Shown piece by piece: positions 42,645-51,973 of a stretch of DNA of 64,000 bases. Positions within the stretch are counted from its first letter, which is position 1. Every line of letters starts with the position of its first letter. The notes below the pieces were generated by a model. That model did not search any database. It saw only the letters and a program-made list of their open reading frames with translations, and had not been told where the DNA came from. The DNA comes from Pseudomonas sp. MN1F (GTDB lineage Bacteria > Pseudomonadota > Gammaproteobacteria > Pseudomonadales > Pseudomonadaceae), in assembly GCF_009391885.1 (NCBI RefSeq), contig NZ_VZII01000008.1, forward strand, positions 124,001-188,000. Reading direction: 5' to 3'. The translations under genes were made by a program, and so were the position numbers.

Positions 42645-44003
42645 ATGAACGCCCCCTTCGATCAGCTGTCCACCTGGCTGAAAGAACACCGCATCACCGA
42701 AGTCGAATGCGTGATCAGCGACCTGACCGGCATCGCCCGCGGCAAGATCGCACCGACCGCCAAATTCCTTCACGAGCGCGGCATGCGCCTGCCAGAAAGC
42801 GTGCTGCTGCAGACCGTCACCGGCGATTACGTCGATGACGAGATCTACTACAGCCTGCTCGATGCAGCCGACATCGACATGGTCTGCCGCCCCGACCCGA
42901 CAGCCGTCTACCAGATTCCATGGGCCATCGAACCGACCGCCATCGTCATCCACGACACCTTCGACAAACAGGGCAACCCGATCGAGCTGTCGCCACGCAA
43001 CGTGCTGAAGAAGGTGCTCAAGCTGTATGCCGACAAGGGCTGGCAGCCGATCGTCGCGCCAGAGATGGAGTTCTACCTGACCCAGCGTTGCGAAGACCCG
43101 GACTTGCCCCTGCAAGTGCCGCTGGGCCGCTCGGGCCGCGCCGAAAGCGGACGCCAGTCGTTCTCGATCGACGCCGCCAACGAATTCGACCCGCTGTTCG
43201 AAGACGTGTACGACTGGTGCGAGCTGCAGGGCCTGGACCTGGACACGCTGATCCACGAGGACGGCCCGGCGCAGATGGAGATCAACTTCCGTCATGGCGA
43301 CGCGCTGGACCTGGCCGACCAGATCACCGTGTTCAAGCGCACCATGCGTGAAGCCGCGCTCAAGCACAACGTCACCGCCACCTTCATGGCCAAGCCGATC
43401 ACCGACGAGCCGGGCAGCGCCATGCACCTGCACCAGAGCGTGGTCGACATTGCCACCGGCAAACCGGTGTTCGCCAATGACGATGGCAGCATGAGCGAAC
43501 TGTTCCTGCACCACATTGGCGGCCTGCAGAAGTACATCCCCAAACTGCTGCCGATGTTCGCGCCGAACGTCAACTCGTTCCGCCGCTTCCTGCCGGACAC
43601 CTCGGCACCGGTCAACGTCGAATGGGGCGAGGAAAACCGCACCGCCGGCCTGCGCGTGCCGACCTCCAGCCCCGATGCCATGCGGGTGGAGAACCGCCTG
43701 CCGGGTGCCGACGCCAACCCTTACCTGGCGATTGCCGCCAGCCTGCTGTGCGGTTACCTGGGCATGATCGAGAAGATCGAGCCGAGCGCGCCGGTCCAGG
43801 GCCGTGCCTATGAACGGCGCAACCTGCGGCTGCCGATCACCATCGAGGATGCCCTGCAGCACATGGAAGATTGCCAGACCGTGCAGCGCTACCTGGGCAA
43901 GCAGTTCGTTCAGGGCTACGTGGCGGTCAAGCGCGCCGAGCATGAAAACTTCAAGCGCGTCATCAGTTCCTGGGAGCGCGAGTTCCTGCTGCTGAGCGTG
44001 TGA
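42645..44003 (+). CDS. Gamma-glutamylpolyamine synthetase (glutamine synthetase family)
   Basis: 452 residues, GlnA type without the adenylylation-loop Tyr environment of true GS. Metal/ATP-site motifs: PIVAPEMEFYLT, GPAQMEINFRHGDALDLAD, HLHQSV and the glutamate-site NRTAGLRVP. It resembles PuuA and the Spu enzymes that glutamylate putrescine, spermidine or related amines before oxidation. An uptake protein and an FAD oxidase directly downstream on the same strand support this. A hairpin separates it from the binding-protein gene. Confidence 0.87.
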   Translation: MNAPFDQLSTWLKEHRITEVECVISDLTGIARGKIAPTAKFLHERGMRLPESVLLQTVTGDYVDDEIYYSLLDAADIDMVCRPDPTAVYQIPWAIEPTAIVIHDTFDKQGNPIELSPRNVLKKVLKLYADKGWQPIVAPEMEFYLTQRCEDPDLPLQVPLGRSGRAESGRQSFSIDAANEFDPLFEDVYDWCELQGLDLDTLIHEDGPAQMEINFRHGDALDLADQITVFKRTMREAALKHNVTATFMAKPITDEPGSAMHLHQSVVDIATGKPVFANDDGSMSELFLHHIGGLQKYIPKLLPMFAPNVNSFRRFLPDTSAPVNVEWGEENRTAGLRVPTSSPDAMRVENRLPGADANPYLAIAASLLCGYLGMIEKIEPSAPVQGRAYERRNLRLPITIEDALQHMEDCQTVQRYLGKQFVQGYVAVKRAEHENFKRVISSWEREFLLLSV

Positions 44004-45158
<1,155 letters not shown>

Positions 45159-45172
45159 ACCGAGAACGCGCC

Positions 45173-46468
45173 ATGCCTTTCGATACCCAACATACCGCGT
45201 CGTACTACGCCGCCACGGCGCGCAACGCGACGCCCTACCCCTGCCTTGAGGGTGAACTGACAGCTGACGTGTGCGTGGTCGGCGGTGGCCTGACCGGGGT
45301 CAACACCGCGCTGGAACTGGCCGAGCGCGGGCTTTCTGTAGTGCTGCTGGAGGGCCGGCGCATCGGCTGGGGCGCCAGCGGGCGCAACGGCGGCCAGCTG
45401 ATCCGCGGCATCGGCCATGATGTCAGCGGCTTTGCCCGCTACGTCGGCCAGGACGGCGTGCGCTACCTGCAGCAGGCCGGCATCGACTCGGTGGCCCTGG
45501 TGGCTCGCCGCATCGAGCAATACGCGATTGCCTGTGACCTGCGCTGGGGCTTCTGCGAACTGGCCAATACCCCGGCACAGTTCGCTGCCTTCAAGGCTGA
45601 ACAGGACGACCTGGCCAGCCTTGGCTACCGCCACGAAACCCGCCTGGTCGGGCCCGAGGGCATACATGAGATCGTCGCCAGCGACCAGTATGCCGGCGGC
45701 CTGGTGGACATGGGCTCAGGCCATCTGCACCCGCTCGACCTGGTGCAGGGTGAAGCGCGTGTGGCCCACGGCCTAGGTGTGCGCATCTTCGAGCAGAGCC
45801 CGGTGCTGCGCATCGAGCATGGCCCCACGGTGACCCTGCACACGGCACGGGGCAAGGTACGGGCCCAGAGCCTGGTGCTGGGTTGCAATGCCCACCTCGA
45901 CGAACTGGAGCCACGCCTGAGCGGTAAAGTGCTGCCGGCCGGCAGCTACGTGGTGGCCACCGAGCCGCTGCCCGAAGCAGTGGCCAGCAGGCTGATCCCG
46001 CAGAACATGGCCATGTGTGACCAGAAGGTCGGCCTGGACTACTACCGCCTCACTGCCGACCGCCGCCTGCTGTTTGGCGGTGCCTGCCATTATTCAGGGC
46101 GTGACCCCAAGGATATCGCGGCCTATATGCGGCCGAAGGTGCTCAAGGTGTTCCCGCAACTGGCCGATGTGCGCATCGACTACCAGTGGGGCGGCATGAT
46201 CGGCATCACCGCCAACCGTTTCCCGCAAGTGGGGCGGTTGAGCCAGCACCCTAACGTCTTCTATGCCCAGGGCTATTCCGGGCATGGGCTGAACGTGACC
46301 CACTGGACGGCGAAGTTGCTGGCCGAAGGCATCGCGCTGGGGCAGAGCCAGGGGCTGGATGTGTTCAGCGCGGTGCCACACCTGACGTTCCCCGGCGGCA
46401 AGGCGCTGCGCTCGCCGCTGCTGGCGCTGGGGATGTTGTGGTACCGGTTGCGGGAGGCCCTGGGTTAA
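45173..46468 (+). CDS. FAD-dependent gamma-glutamylpolyamine oxidase (PuuB-like)
   Basis: 431 residues from ATG 45173 (MPFDTQHTASYYAATARNAT). The N-terminal FAD motif is VCVVGGGLTGVNTALELAERG, then LLEGRRIGWGASGRNGGQLI, and at the C-terminus VFYAQGYSGHGLNVTHWTAKLL. It is a DAO-family enzyme of the PuuB/OrdL type. It should oxidise gamma-glutamylated polyamine to the aldehyde, the step after the synthetase. Confidence 0.87.
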   Translation: MPFDTQHTASYYAATARNATPYPCLEGELTADVCVVGGGLTGVNTALELAERGLSVVLLEGRRIGWGASGRNGGQLIRGIGHDVSGFARYVGQDGVRYLQQAGIDSVALVARRIEQYAIACDLRWGFCELANTPAQFAAFKAEQDDLASLGYRHETRLVGPEGIHEIVASDQYAGGLVDMGSGHLHPLDLVQGEARVAHGLGVRIFEQSPVLRIEHGPTVTLHTARGKVRAQSLVLGCNAHLDELEPRLSGKVLPAGSYVVATEPLPEAVASRLIPQNMAMCDQKVGLDYYRLTADRRLLFGGACHYSGRDPKDIAAYMRPKVLKVFPQLADVRIDYQWGGMIGITANRFPQVGRLSQHPNVFYAQGYSGHGLNVTHWTAKLLAEGIALGQSQGLDVFSAVPHLTFPGGKALRSPLLALGMLWYRLREALG

Positions 46469-46488
46469 GTGCGAGTCAGGCCGAGCTT

Positions 46489-46513
46489 GTCGCGGGAATG
46501 ACCTTCTCGCGAC
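46489..46513 (+). terminator. Hairpin after the polyamine operon
   Basis: GTCGCGGGAA-TGACC-TTCTCGCGAC, 10-bp stem with one G-T pair, 20 bp after the oxidase stop. It is followed by GGCTCAACTTTAC, a weak T content. Confidence 0.55.
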
Positions 46514-46603
46514 GGCTCAACTTTACAAGCAGCCTTATGAAAGCATGGTAAACACCTGATTTATATACGTTTACTCTGACAGATACGAAATCAAATAAAT
46601 TAC

Positions 46604-46909
46604 CTAAAGAATTGCCTGCAACCCTTTGATTGCAATGACATTTAGTAACTTCAGCGCAGGGCCTGCCGGACGTGTCTCGCCCTGCTCCCATTTACGCACC
46701 GTTGATGCGCTGGTATGCAGATGCAGTGCGAACACCGGCTGGCTGAAATTCAGTGCCTCACGAAGCTGGCGAATATCCAGCGCACTGAAATCCCGCACCG
46801 GAGCGGGACAGAGCATTTCGAAATCCCGAAGGGTAACCTTGCCAACAGCCCCGGCCTCATGAAGAACGGCCAGATCCTCTCGCAACGATTCAACAATTTT
46901 GCTGCTCAC
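46604..46909 (-). CDS. Antitoxin with helix-turn-helix (partner of RelE-type toxin)
   Basis: 101 residues from GTG 46909, placed by GGAGG six bases upstream. The C-terminal half is an XRE-type helix-turn-helix: IRQLREALNFSQPVFALHLH, STVRKWEQGETRPAGPALKLL. The N-terminus would bind the toxin. The toxin gene precedes and overlaps it by 20 bases, the order typical of HigBA-like pairs. It probably represses the pair by binding the palindrome at 47290-47306. Confidence 0.85.
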   Translation of the reverse strand: MSSKIVESLREDLAVLHEAGAVGKVTLRDFEMLCPAPVRDFSALDIRQLREALNFSQPVFALHLHTSASTVRKWEQGETRPAGPALKLLNVIAIKGLQAIL

Positions 46910-47273
46910 AGCAAACCTCCATCAATACACCTGATTGCAATGCCCGCCTGAGCGCTACAGGACAAAGCTCCAGGAAAACCCTACCAGCGAAGCGCAACGC
47001 TTTTTGTTCTTCCGGCGTGATGTTGGCCTTGTCGCTCTTGGCAAACCCGTGCAGAAACACATAGCGATTGCCGATACGAGCAGACAGCAGTGTCCGGTAA
47101 CCACCGCGCTTGCCGGTACCGTGCCCTGCAACACGCTTCTTGAACAACTCACCGCCGAGGCTGGCATCAACCAGCCCTCTGCGCATTTCATTCACCGCCT
47201 GGCACAACATCGCATCTGATAGTTTCTGCCCGGCTTGCCAGCGCGCAAAATCCTTGCGCTTGAGAACTTCCAT
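46890..47273 (-). CDS. RelE/HigB-type toxin
   Basis: 127 residues from ATG 47273 (GGAGG seven bases upstream; an earlier in-frame ATG would span the operator). LGGELFKKRVAGHGTGKRGGYRTLLSA and FLHGFAKSDKANITPEEQKAL are the conserved blocks of the PF06296-type RelE family, whose basic residues are thought to act on ribosome-bound mRNA. It is paired with the downstream overlapping antitoxin. Confidence 0.85.
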   Translation of the reverse strand: MEVLKRKDFARWQAGQKLSDAMLCQAVNEMRRGLVDASLGGELFKKRVAGHGTGKRGGYRTLLSARIGNRYVFLHGFAKSDKANITPEEQKALRFAGRVFLELCPVALRRALQSGVLMEVCCEQQNC

Positions 47274-47289
47274 GAGCGGCCTCCAAACC

Positions 47290-47306
47290 ATACCCGTTAC
47301 GGGCAT
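47290..47306. promoter_or_regulatory. Palindromic operator of the toxin-antitoxin pair
   Basis: ATACCCGTTACGGGCAT: CCCGT-T-ACGGG core with partly symmetric flanks, lying 17-33 bp upstream of the toxin start. This is where a HigA-like protein would bind for autorepression. Confidence 0.6.
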
Positions 47307-47473
47307 AGTTTTTCAACGGTCGCCACGATTGCATAGACGGCGCATTCCGGCCAAATCGTAGGAAAAGTCAACGCCACAACTCGTTTTGAAGCGACTTTTC
47401 GCCGGCCCACTGGCCAACTGCCAAGCACCTGCTAGCGTTGTTCTGGCCGACCTTTCATGGATGCAAGACCATT

Positions 47474-48151
47474 ATGAAATCATTGCCTCGCGTTACCCTG
47501 TTGTGCGCCGCTTTGCTCGCTGTGGCCGCCTGCTCCAGCAACCGCGTGGACCCCAAGGACTATTCCGGCTTCCTCAAGGACTACAGCCGCCTGCAGGAAG
47601 TGAAAAGCCCATCCGGTGCACCGGTGATGCGCTGGATCGACCCCAAGGTCAATGTCAACCAGTACACGCAGGTGTTCATCGAGCCGAGCCAGTTCTACCC
47701 CAAGCCGCAAGCGACGGCGGTCATTTCCCAGCAGACACTGAGTGAAATCACTCGCTACTTCAACGAGGCCCTTCGCCGTGAGATGGGCAGCGTACTGACC
47801 CTGGCCAAGGCGCCCGGCCCAGGCACCATCGTGGTCCGCCCGGCAATCACTGCGGTTTCTACCAGCAATGAAAGCCTCAAGCCTTACGAATTCATCCCGA
47901 TCGCGCTGATTTCGGCGGGCGTCAACACCGCCATGGGCGGCCGCGACCAGGAAGTGGATGTCGGTGTCGAAGCAGCCTTCCTCGATGGCGGCAACCAGAA
48001 GGTACTGGCCCAGGTGGTGCGCAAGGGCACCGGCAAAGAACTGGAAAACGACAAGACCAAGCTGACCCTGAACGACGTCAAGCCCGTGCTCGACGGCTGG
48101 GCCAAGGACATGCGCGCCAGCTTCATCAGCCTCAAGAACAAGAGCAAGTAA
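47474..48151 (+). CDS. DUF3313-type lipoprotein
   Basis: 225 residues from ATG 47474 (MKSLPRVTLLCAALLAVAAC). The lipobox VAAC lipidates Cys20. It resembles DUF3313 lipoproteins (DYSGFLKDYSRLQEV, then VFIEPSQFYP and FNEALRREMG). Function unknown; envelope-associated. A large hairpin follows at 48197. Confidence 0.8.
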   Translation: MKSLPRVTLLCAALLAVAACSSNRVDPKDYSGFLKDYSRLQEVKSPSGAPVMRWIDPKVNVNQYTQVFIEPSQFYPKPQATAVISQQTLSEITRYFNEALRREMGSVLTLAKAPGPGTIVVRPAITAVSTSNESLKPYEFIPIALISAGVNTAMGGRDQEVDVGVEAAFLDGGNQKVLAQVVRKGTGKELENDKTKLTLNDVKPVLDGWAKDMRASFISLKNKSK

Positions 48152-48196
48152 CCCTTAGCCGCTCCGCTCGTCGGAGACAGTTCAAAAACGCCATCA

Positions 48197-48238
48197 CTGC
48201 CTGGCAGCCCTGCTTTACTCAAGCGGGCTGCCAGGCAG
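48197..48238. terminator. Large hairpin after the lipoprotein gene
   Basis: CTGCCTGGCAGCCC / GGGCTGCCAGGCAG, perfect 14-bp arms, with an inner GCTT...AAGC stem. It lies 46 bp past the stop. A REP-like terminator or mRNA-end structure. Confidence 0.65.
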
Positions 48239-48400
48239 GCGGCACCGCAGACCAGGGACTGGTTGCACAAGCTGGCTGACAACAGCCACTCGCTCCGGGC
48301 AAGCAACATCGCCGCCCGGCTCCCTCTTCTCCCCGCCTTTTCCGCCCGCCTTTGCAGCCGTGTTCCGGTATTTCATTCATCGAATGCAATGGAGGCAATC

Positions 48401-48982
48401 ATGTCTGATTCACTGCTCGCACCTTCGGCAGGCCTGTTCCCGGTGTCCTACCAGATCGGCAACAACGCCGCTGGCGCCCCGCGCCTGCAACTGGACCTGC
48501 TGGTCTACACCCCGGACCGCAGCCTTAACGGCGCAGCCCAGATCACCCAGGCCATCAACCCACCGCTGGACCTGCACCTGGACGTCTGGGGCAGCTACAC
48601 CTACCTCACCGTCCAGCCGCCCAGCGAAGGCAGGATCCTGATCACCGCCCAGGGCAACCAGGGTGGCCCGCATGCCAACTCACCGGTGCAGTTCAAGTTC
48701 AGGGCGCTGCTCGACCCGAGCTGGCAGCGCGGCGTGGCCGATTACGAGTACTTCAATGGCCAGCGCTGGGTCAGCGTGGACAACGTCCCGGTCACACTGG
48801 AAGGCCAGCGCATCCAGCAACTGGCCAATGTCGACCTGCACAGCGAGCTGCACAACGCCACCCTTGAGGCCGCCATCGCCAACGGCGATCTCGCGCACCT
48901 CAAGCAGTTGGCCACCGGCGGCCTCGACCAGGCCCTCGCAGCGACCAAGTCCCCGGCCACCAAGGCCGCCAAAAAAGCCTGA
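48401..48982 (+). CDS. DUF1842 protein with a DUF1843-like C-terminus
   Basis: 193 residues from ATG 48401 (GGAGG 6 bp upstream). Residues 1-130 match the DUF1842 pattern (GLFPVSYQIGNNAAGAPRLQ, LDLHLDVWGSYTYL, WQRGVADYEYFNGQRWV). Residues 140-175 (LHNATLEAAIANGDLAHLKQL) look like the short DUF1843 helix-hairpin, normally a separate small protein as I recall. An Ala/Lys-rich tail ends the protein. Function unknown. It is followed 19 bp later by a paralogue. Confidence 0.75.
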   Translation: MSDSLLAPSAGLFPVSYQIGNNAAGAPRLQLDLLVYTPDRSLNGAAQITQAINPPLDLHLDVWGSYTYLTVQPPSEGRILITAQGNQGGPHANSPVQFKFRALLDPSWQRGVADYEYFNGQRWVSVDNVPVTLEGQRIQQLANVDLHSELHNATLEAAIANGDLAHLKQLATGGLDQALAATKSPATKAAKKA

Positions 48983-49001
48983 GCAGGCAAGGAGAAACAC
49001 C

Positions 49002-49457
49002 ATGGCAATCGGACTGTTCCATGTTCGCCTGAACGTCAGCAACGGTTTGCTCGGCGCTCCGACCTTGACCCTCGACCTGTTGGTCAACACCGTGACCAAG
49101 AAGGTCTCCGGCAAGGCCCGGGCCAGCCAGGCCACCTACCCGTCGCAGCCATTCCAGGCCAACGTGTGGGGTGACTACAGCGAGCTGCAGTTCGCGCCAG
49201 CCGGCGCGCCGTCGATCGTTTTGAGCCTGGACGGCAGCCCCAGCGGGCCGCTCAGCCAGATCGCGCAGACCTTCCACCTGCACGGCCTGCTGGAAAGCGG
49301 CTGGAGCAACGGCTCGGCCAGCTACCGTTACTTCAGTAACGGCCACTGGGTCGATCAGCATGGGCGAGTGCGCAAGGCGCCGGATGTGACCCATCAGGGC
49401 CGTCCGCAATTGGCCCAGCGGCTGAAGGCGGCCGTCAGCCAACTGGAAAGCGTGTAA
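49002..49457 (+). CDS. DUF1842 protein, paralogue of the preceding gene
   Basis: 151 residues from ATG 49002 (AAGGAG upstream). It shares with its neighbour the order GLFHVRLNVSNGLLGAPTLT, ANVWGDYSEL, WSNGSASYRYFSNGHWV, but lacks the DUF1843-like tail. Tandem duplication is likely. No signal peptide or catalytic motif. Confidence 0.78.
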   Translation: MAIGLFHVRLNVSNGLLGAPTLTLDLLVNTVTKKVSGKARASQATYPSQPFQANVWGDYSELQFAPAGAPSIVLSLDGSPSGPLSQIAQTFHLHGLLESGWSNGSASYRYFSNGHWVDQHGRVRKAPDVTHQGRPQLAQRLKAAVSQLESV

Positions 49458-49470
49458 CCCGCAAGCAGCG

Positions 49471-49498
49471 TTCGCCGGCAAGGCCACTTGCCGGCGAA
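49471..49498. terminator. Bidirectional hairpin before sdaA end
   Basis: TTCGCCGGCAAG-GCCA-CTTGCCGGCGAA, perfect 12-bp arms in the 48-bp gap between the convergent DUF1842 and sdaA genes. The wording is REP-like. Confidence 0.75.
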
Positions 49499-49505
49499 AC
49501 GCCGA

Positions 49506-50882
49506 TCAACACTCGACGAACGCTACCGCCAGGCCACCACGCGAGGTTTCCTTGTAGTTGGCATGCATGTCGGCGCCGGTGTCGCGCATGGTGCGGATCA
49601 CCCGGTCGAGCGAGATGAAATGCTCGCCGTCACCCCGCAGCGCCATCTGCACGGCATTGATCGCCTTCACCGCGGCAATCGCATTGCGCTCGATGCAAGG
49701 CACCTGGACCAGCCCGCCGACCGGGTCGCAGGTCAACCCGAGGTTATGCTCCAGGGCGATCTCGGCGGCGTTTTCAAGTTGCGGTGGTGTGGCGCCCAGC
49801 ACTTCGGCCAGGCCGGCAGCGGCCATCGAGCAGGCCGAGCCGACCTCGCCCTGGCAGCCGACTTCAGCCCCGGAGATCGATGCATTCTTCTTGCACAGGA
49901 TGCCGACCGCAGCAGCAGCCAGCAGAAACGCCACCACATCGTCGTCACAGGCGCTCGGGTTGAACTTCATGTAGTAGTGCAACACAGCCGGGATAATGCC
50001 GGCGGCGCCGTTGGTAGGCGCGGTGACCATCCGCCCGCCGGCGGCATTCTCTTCGTTGACCGCCAAGGCAAACAGGTTGACCCACTCCATGGCGCTCAAG
50101 GTCGAACCGATCACGTTGGGCTGCCCGGCCTCCTGCAGGCTGCGGTGCAGCCGCGCGGCACGTCGCCTGACGTTGAGCCCACCCGGCAGGATGCCTTCGT
50201 TGCGCAAGCCGTTGTCGACGCAATCGCGCATCGCCGCCCAGATCCGCAACAGGCCTTCACGCACCTCGGCTTCCGGGCGCCAGGCGCACTCGTTGGCCAT
50301 CATCAGTTGAGCCACGCTCAGCTGGTTGGCCTTGCACAGGGCCAGCAGTTCGGCGCCGCTGGAAAATTCGTACGGCAGGTGAACGGCATTGGCTTCGGCT
50401 TGCGGTGCGTCAAGCTCGCTCTGCTCGACGATGAAGCCACCACCGATGGAATAGTAGGTCTGCTGGAACAGGCTGCCCTGCCCGCCCATGGCCTCCAGGG
50501 CCATGGCATTGGGGTGATACGGCAGGCTCTCGTCCAATAGCAGCATGTCGCGGGCATACTGGAACACCAGCGGGTGGCTGCCGTCGAGCATCAGGCACTG
50601 CTCCTGCAGCAGTTGGTTGATGCGCGGCTCGATGGTGGCCGGGTCGATGCGATCCGGCCACTGCCCCATCAGGCCGAGCAGGCAGGCGCGATCAGTGGCA
50701 TGGCCTACCCCGGTGGCTGAAAGCGAGCCATACAGCCGCACTTCGATGCGCTGCACCTGCGCCAGCAGGCCTCGCTCGCGCAACGCCTGGGCAAAGCTCG
50801 CCGCCGCCCGCATCGGGCCTACGGTGTGGGAGCTGGATGGGCCGATGCCAATCTTGAAAAGGTCGAAAACACTGATAGCCAT
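49506..50882 (-). CDS. sdaA: L-serine dehydratase (iron-sulfur type)
   Basis: 458 residues from ATG 50882 ([20 protein letters not shown]). It is the single-chain type with beta domain first, then the alpha domain, whose [4Fe-4S] cysteines lie in [26 protein letters not shown] and GLTCDPVGG; a PCIERN motif follows. It deaminates L-serine to pyruvate and ammonia. A LysR gene lies divergently 146 bp away and is the likely regulator. Confidence 0.93.
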   Translation of the reverse strand: MAISVFDLFKIGIGPSSSHTVGPMRAAASFAQALRERGLLAQVQRIEVRLYGSLSATGVGHATDRACLLGLMGQWPDRIDPATIEPRINQLLQEQCLMLDGSHPLVFQYARDMLLLDESLPYHPNAMALEAMGGQGSLFQQTYYSIGGGFIVEQSELDAPQAEANAVHLPYEFSSGAELLALCKANQLSVAQLMMANECAWRPEAEVREGLLRIWAAMRDCVDNGLRNEGILPGGLNVRRRAARLHRSLQEAGQPNVIGSTLSAMEWVNLFALAVNEENAAGGRMVTAPTNGAAGIIPAVLHYYMKFNPSACDDDVVAFLLAAAAVGILCKKNASISGAEVGCQGEVGSACSMAAAGLAEVLGATPPQLENAAEIALEHNLGLTCDPVGGLVQVPCIERNAIAAVKAINAVQMALRGDGEHFISLDRVIRTMRDTGADMHANYKETSRGGLAVAFVEC

Positions 50883-51028
50883 GCTAATGCCTGACCGTGT
50901 CGGCGCTGAACGCCGCCGCACGGTTGTCTGAGAAAATTGAGCGGTATTGCCAATTTGCGCGATACTGCCGCGCTCACTGCCAGATGACCAACGAAACTTC
51001 CTAAGCAAGGCTTTAGTAGTACTAAACA

Positions 51029-51973
51029 ATGCGACGACAACTCAATGGCCAGATGTTCGTCTGGCTGCATGTCTTCTCCTGCGCGGCGCGGCACCTGTCG
51101 TTCACCCGCTGCGCCGAAGAACTGCACATCACCCCTGGTGCGGTCAGCCAGCAGATGCGCCAGCTCGAAGAACGCCTGGGCTACAAACTGTTCCTGCGCC
51201 GGGCGCGCGGCGTGGAGCTGAGTGCCGAAGGCCAGCGCCTGGCGCAGACGGTGACCGAGGCCTATGGCAGCATCGAGGCTGAACTGTTGCGCCTGGATGC
51301 CGGGGAAATCCGCGGCACCCTGCGCCTGCGGTCGATCCCGTCGTTTCTGGCCAAGTGGCTCACCCCTCGATTGCCGCGCTTCCAGCAGCGCTACCCGGAC
51401 ATCGAGCTGCGCCTGGTCGCCGAAGACAGCGCCCAGGCCCTGCACCCCGGCGACTTCGACCTGGCCATCGACCTCAACGACGGCAGTTACCCCGGCATGC
51501 TGTCGACCCCCTTGCTGGACGAGCAGATCTTCCCGGTCTGTTCACCCGCGCTGCTGCGTGGCCGCCCACCGCTGCATGGCCCGGCAGACCTGGCGCATTA
51601 CCCGCTGCTGCACGACATCACCGCCTGGCGCGGCAGCTCGGAATACGCGGAGTGGGAGTTCTACCTGGAGGGCATCGGCGCCAGCGGGCTGGACGTGCGC
51701 CGAGGGCATACCTTCAACCGCAACCACCTGACCATCGAAGCGGCGATCGCCGGCATCGGCGTGGCCATTGCGCGGCGTACGCTGCTCAATGACGAGCTTG
51801 AGCGCGGCGCCTTGATCGTGCCGTTCGGCCACCCCATCGCCAACCACAAGCGCTACATGGTGCACTACCCGCCGGGCGGGTTGAACCAGCCCGGCGCCCG
51901 TGCAGTGCATGACTGGCTGGTGGAGGAAGCGCAAGGTTTCCGCACCTTGCACCCGATGGCGCTGCCTGCCTGA
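51029..51973 (+). CDS. LysR-type regulator (GcvA-like) divergent from sdaA
   Basis: 314 residues. The helix-turn-helix lies at 10-65 ([27 protein letters not shown]), followed by a GcvA/AmpR-type effector domain with [14 protein letters not shown] and [20 protein letters not shown]. Divergence from sdaA suggests it controls serine degradation. The stop abuts the end of the convergent EPS-cluster gene (51974). Confidence 0.87.
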   Translation: MRRQLNGQMFVWLHVFSCAARHLSFTRCAEELHITPGAVSQQMRQLEERLGYKLFLRRARGVELSAEGQRLAQTVTEAYGSIEAELLRLDAGEIRGTLRLRSIPSFLAKWLTPRLPRFQQRYPDIELRLVAEDSAQALHPGDFDLAIDLNDGSYPGMLSTPLLDEQIFPVCSPALLRGRPPLHGPADLAHYPLLHDITAWRGSSEYAEWEFYLEGIGASGLDVRRGHTFNRNHLTIEAAIAGIGVAIARRTLLNDELERGALIVPFGHPIANHKRYMVHYPPGGLNQPGARAVHDWLVEEAQGFRTLHPMALPA

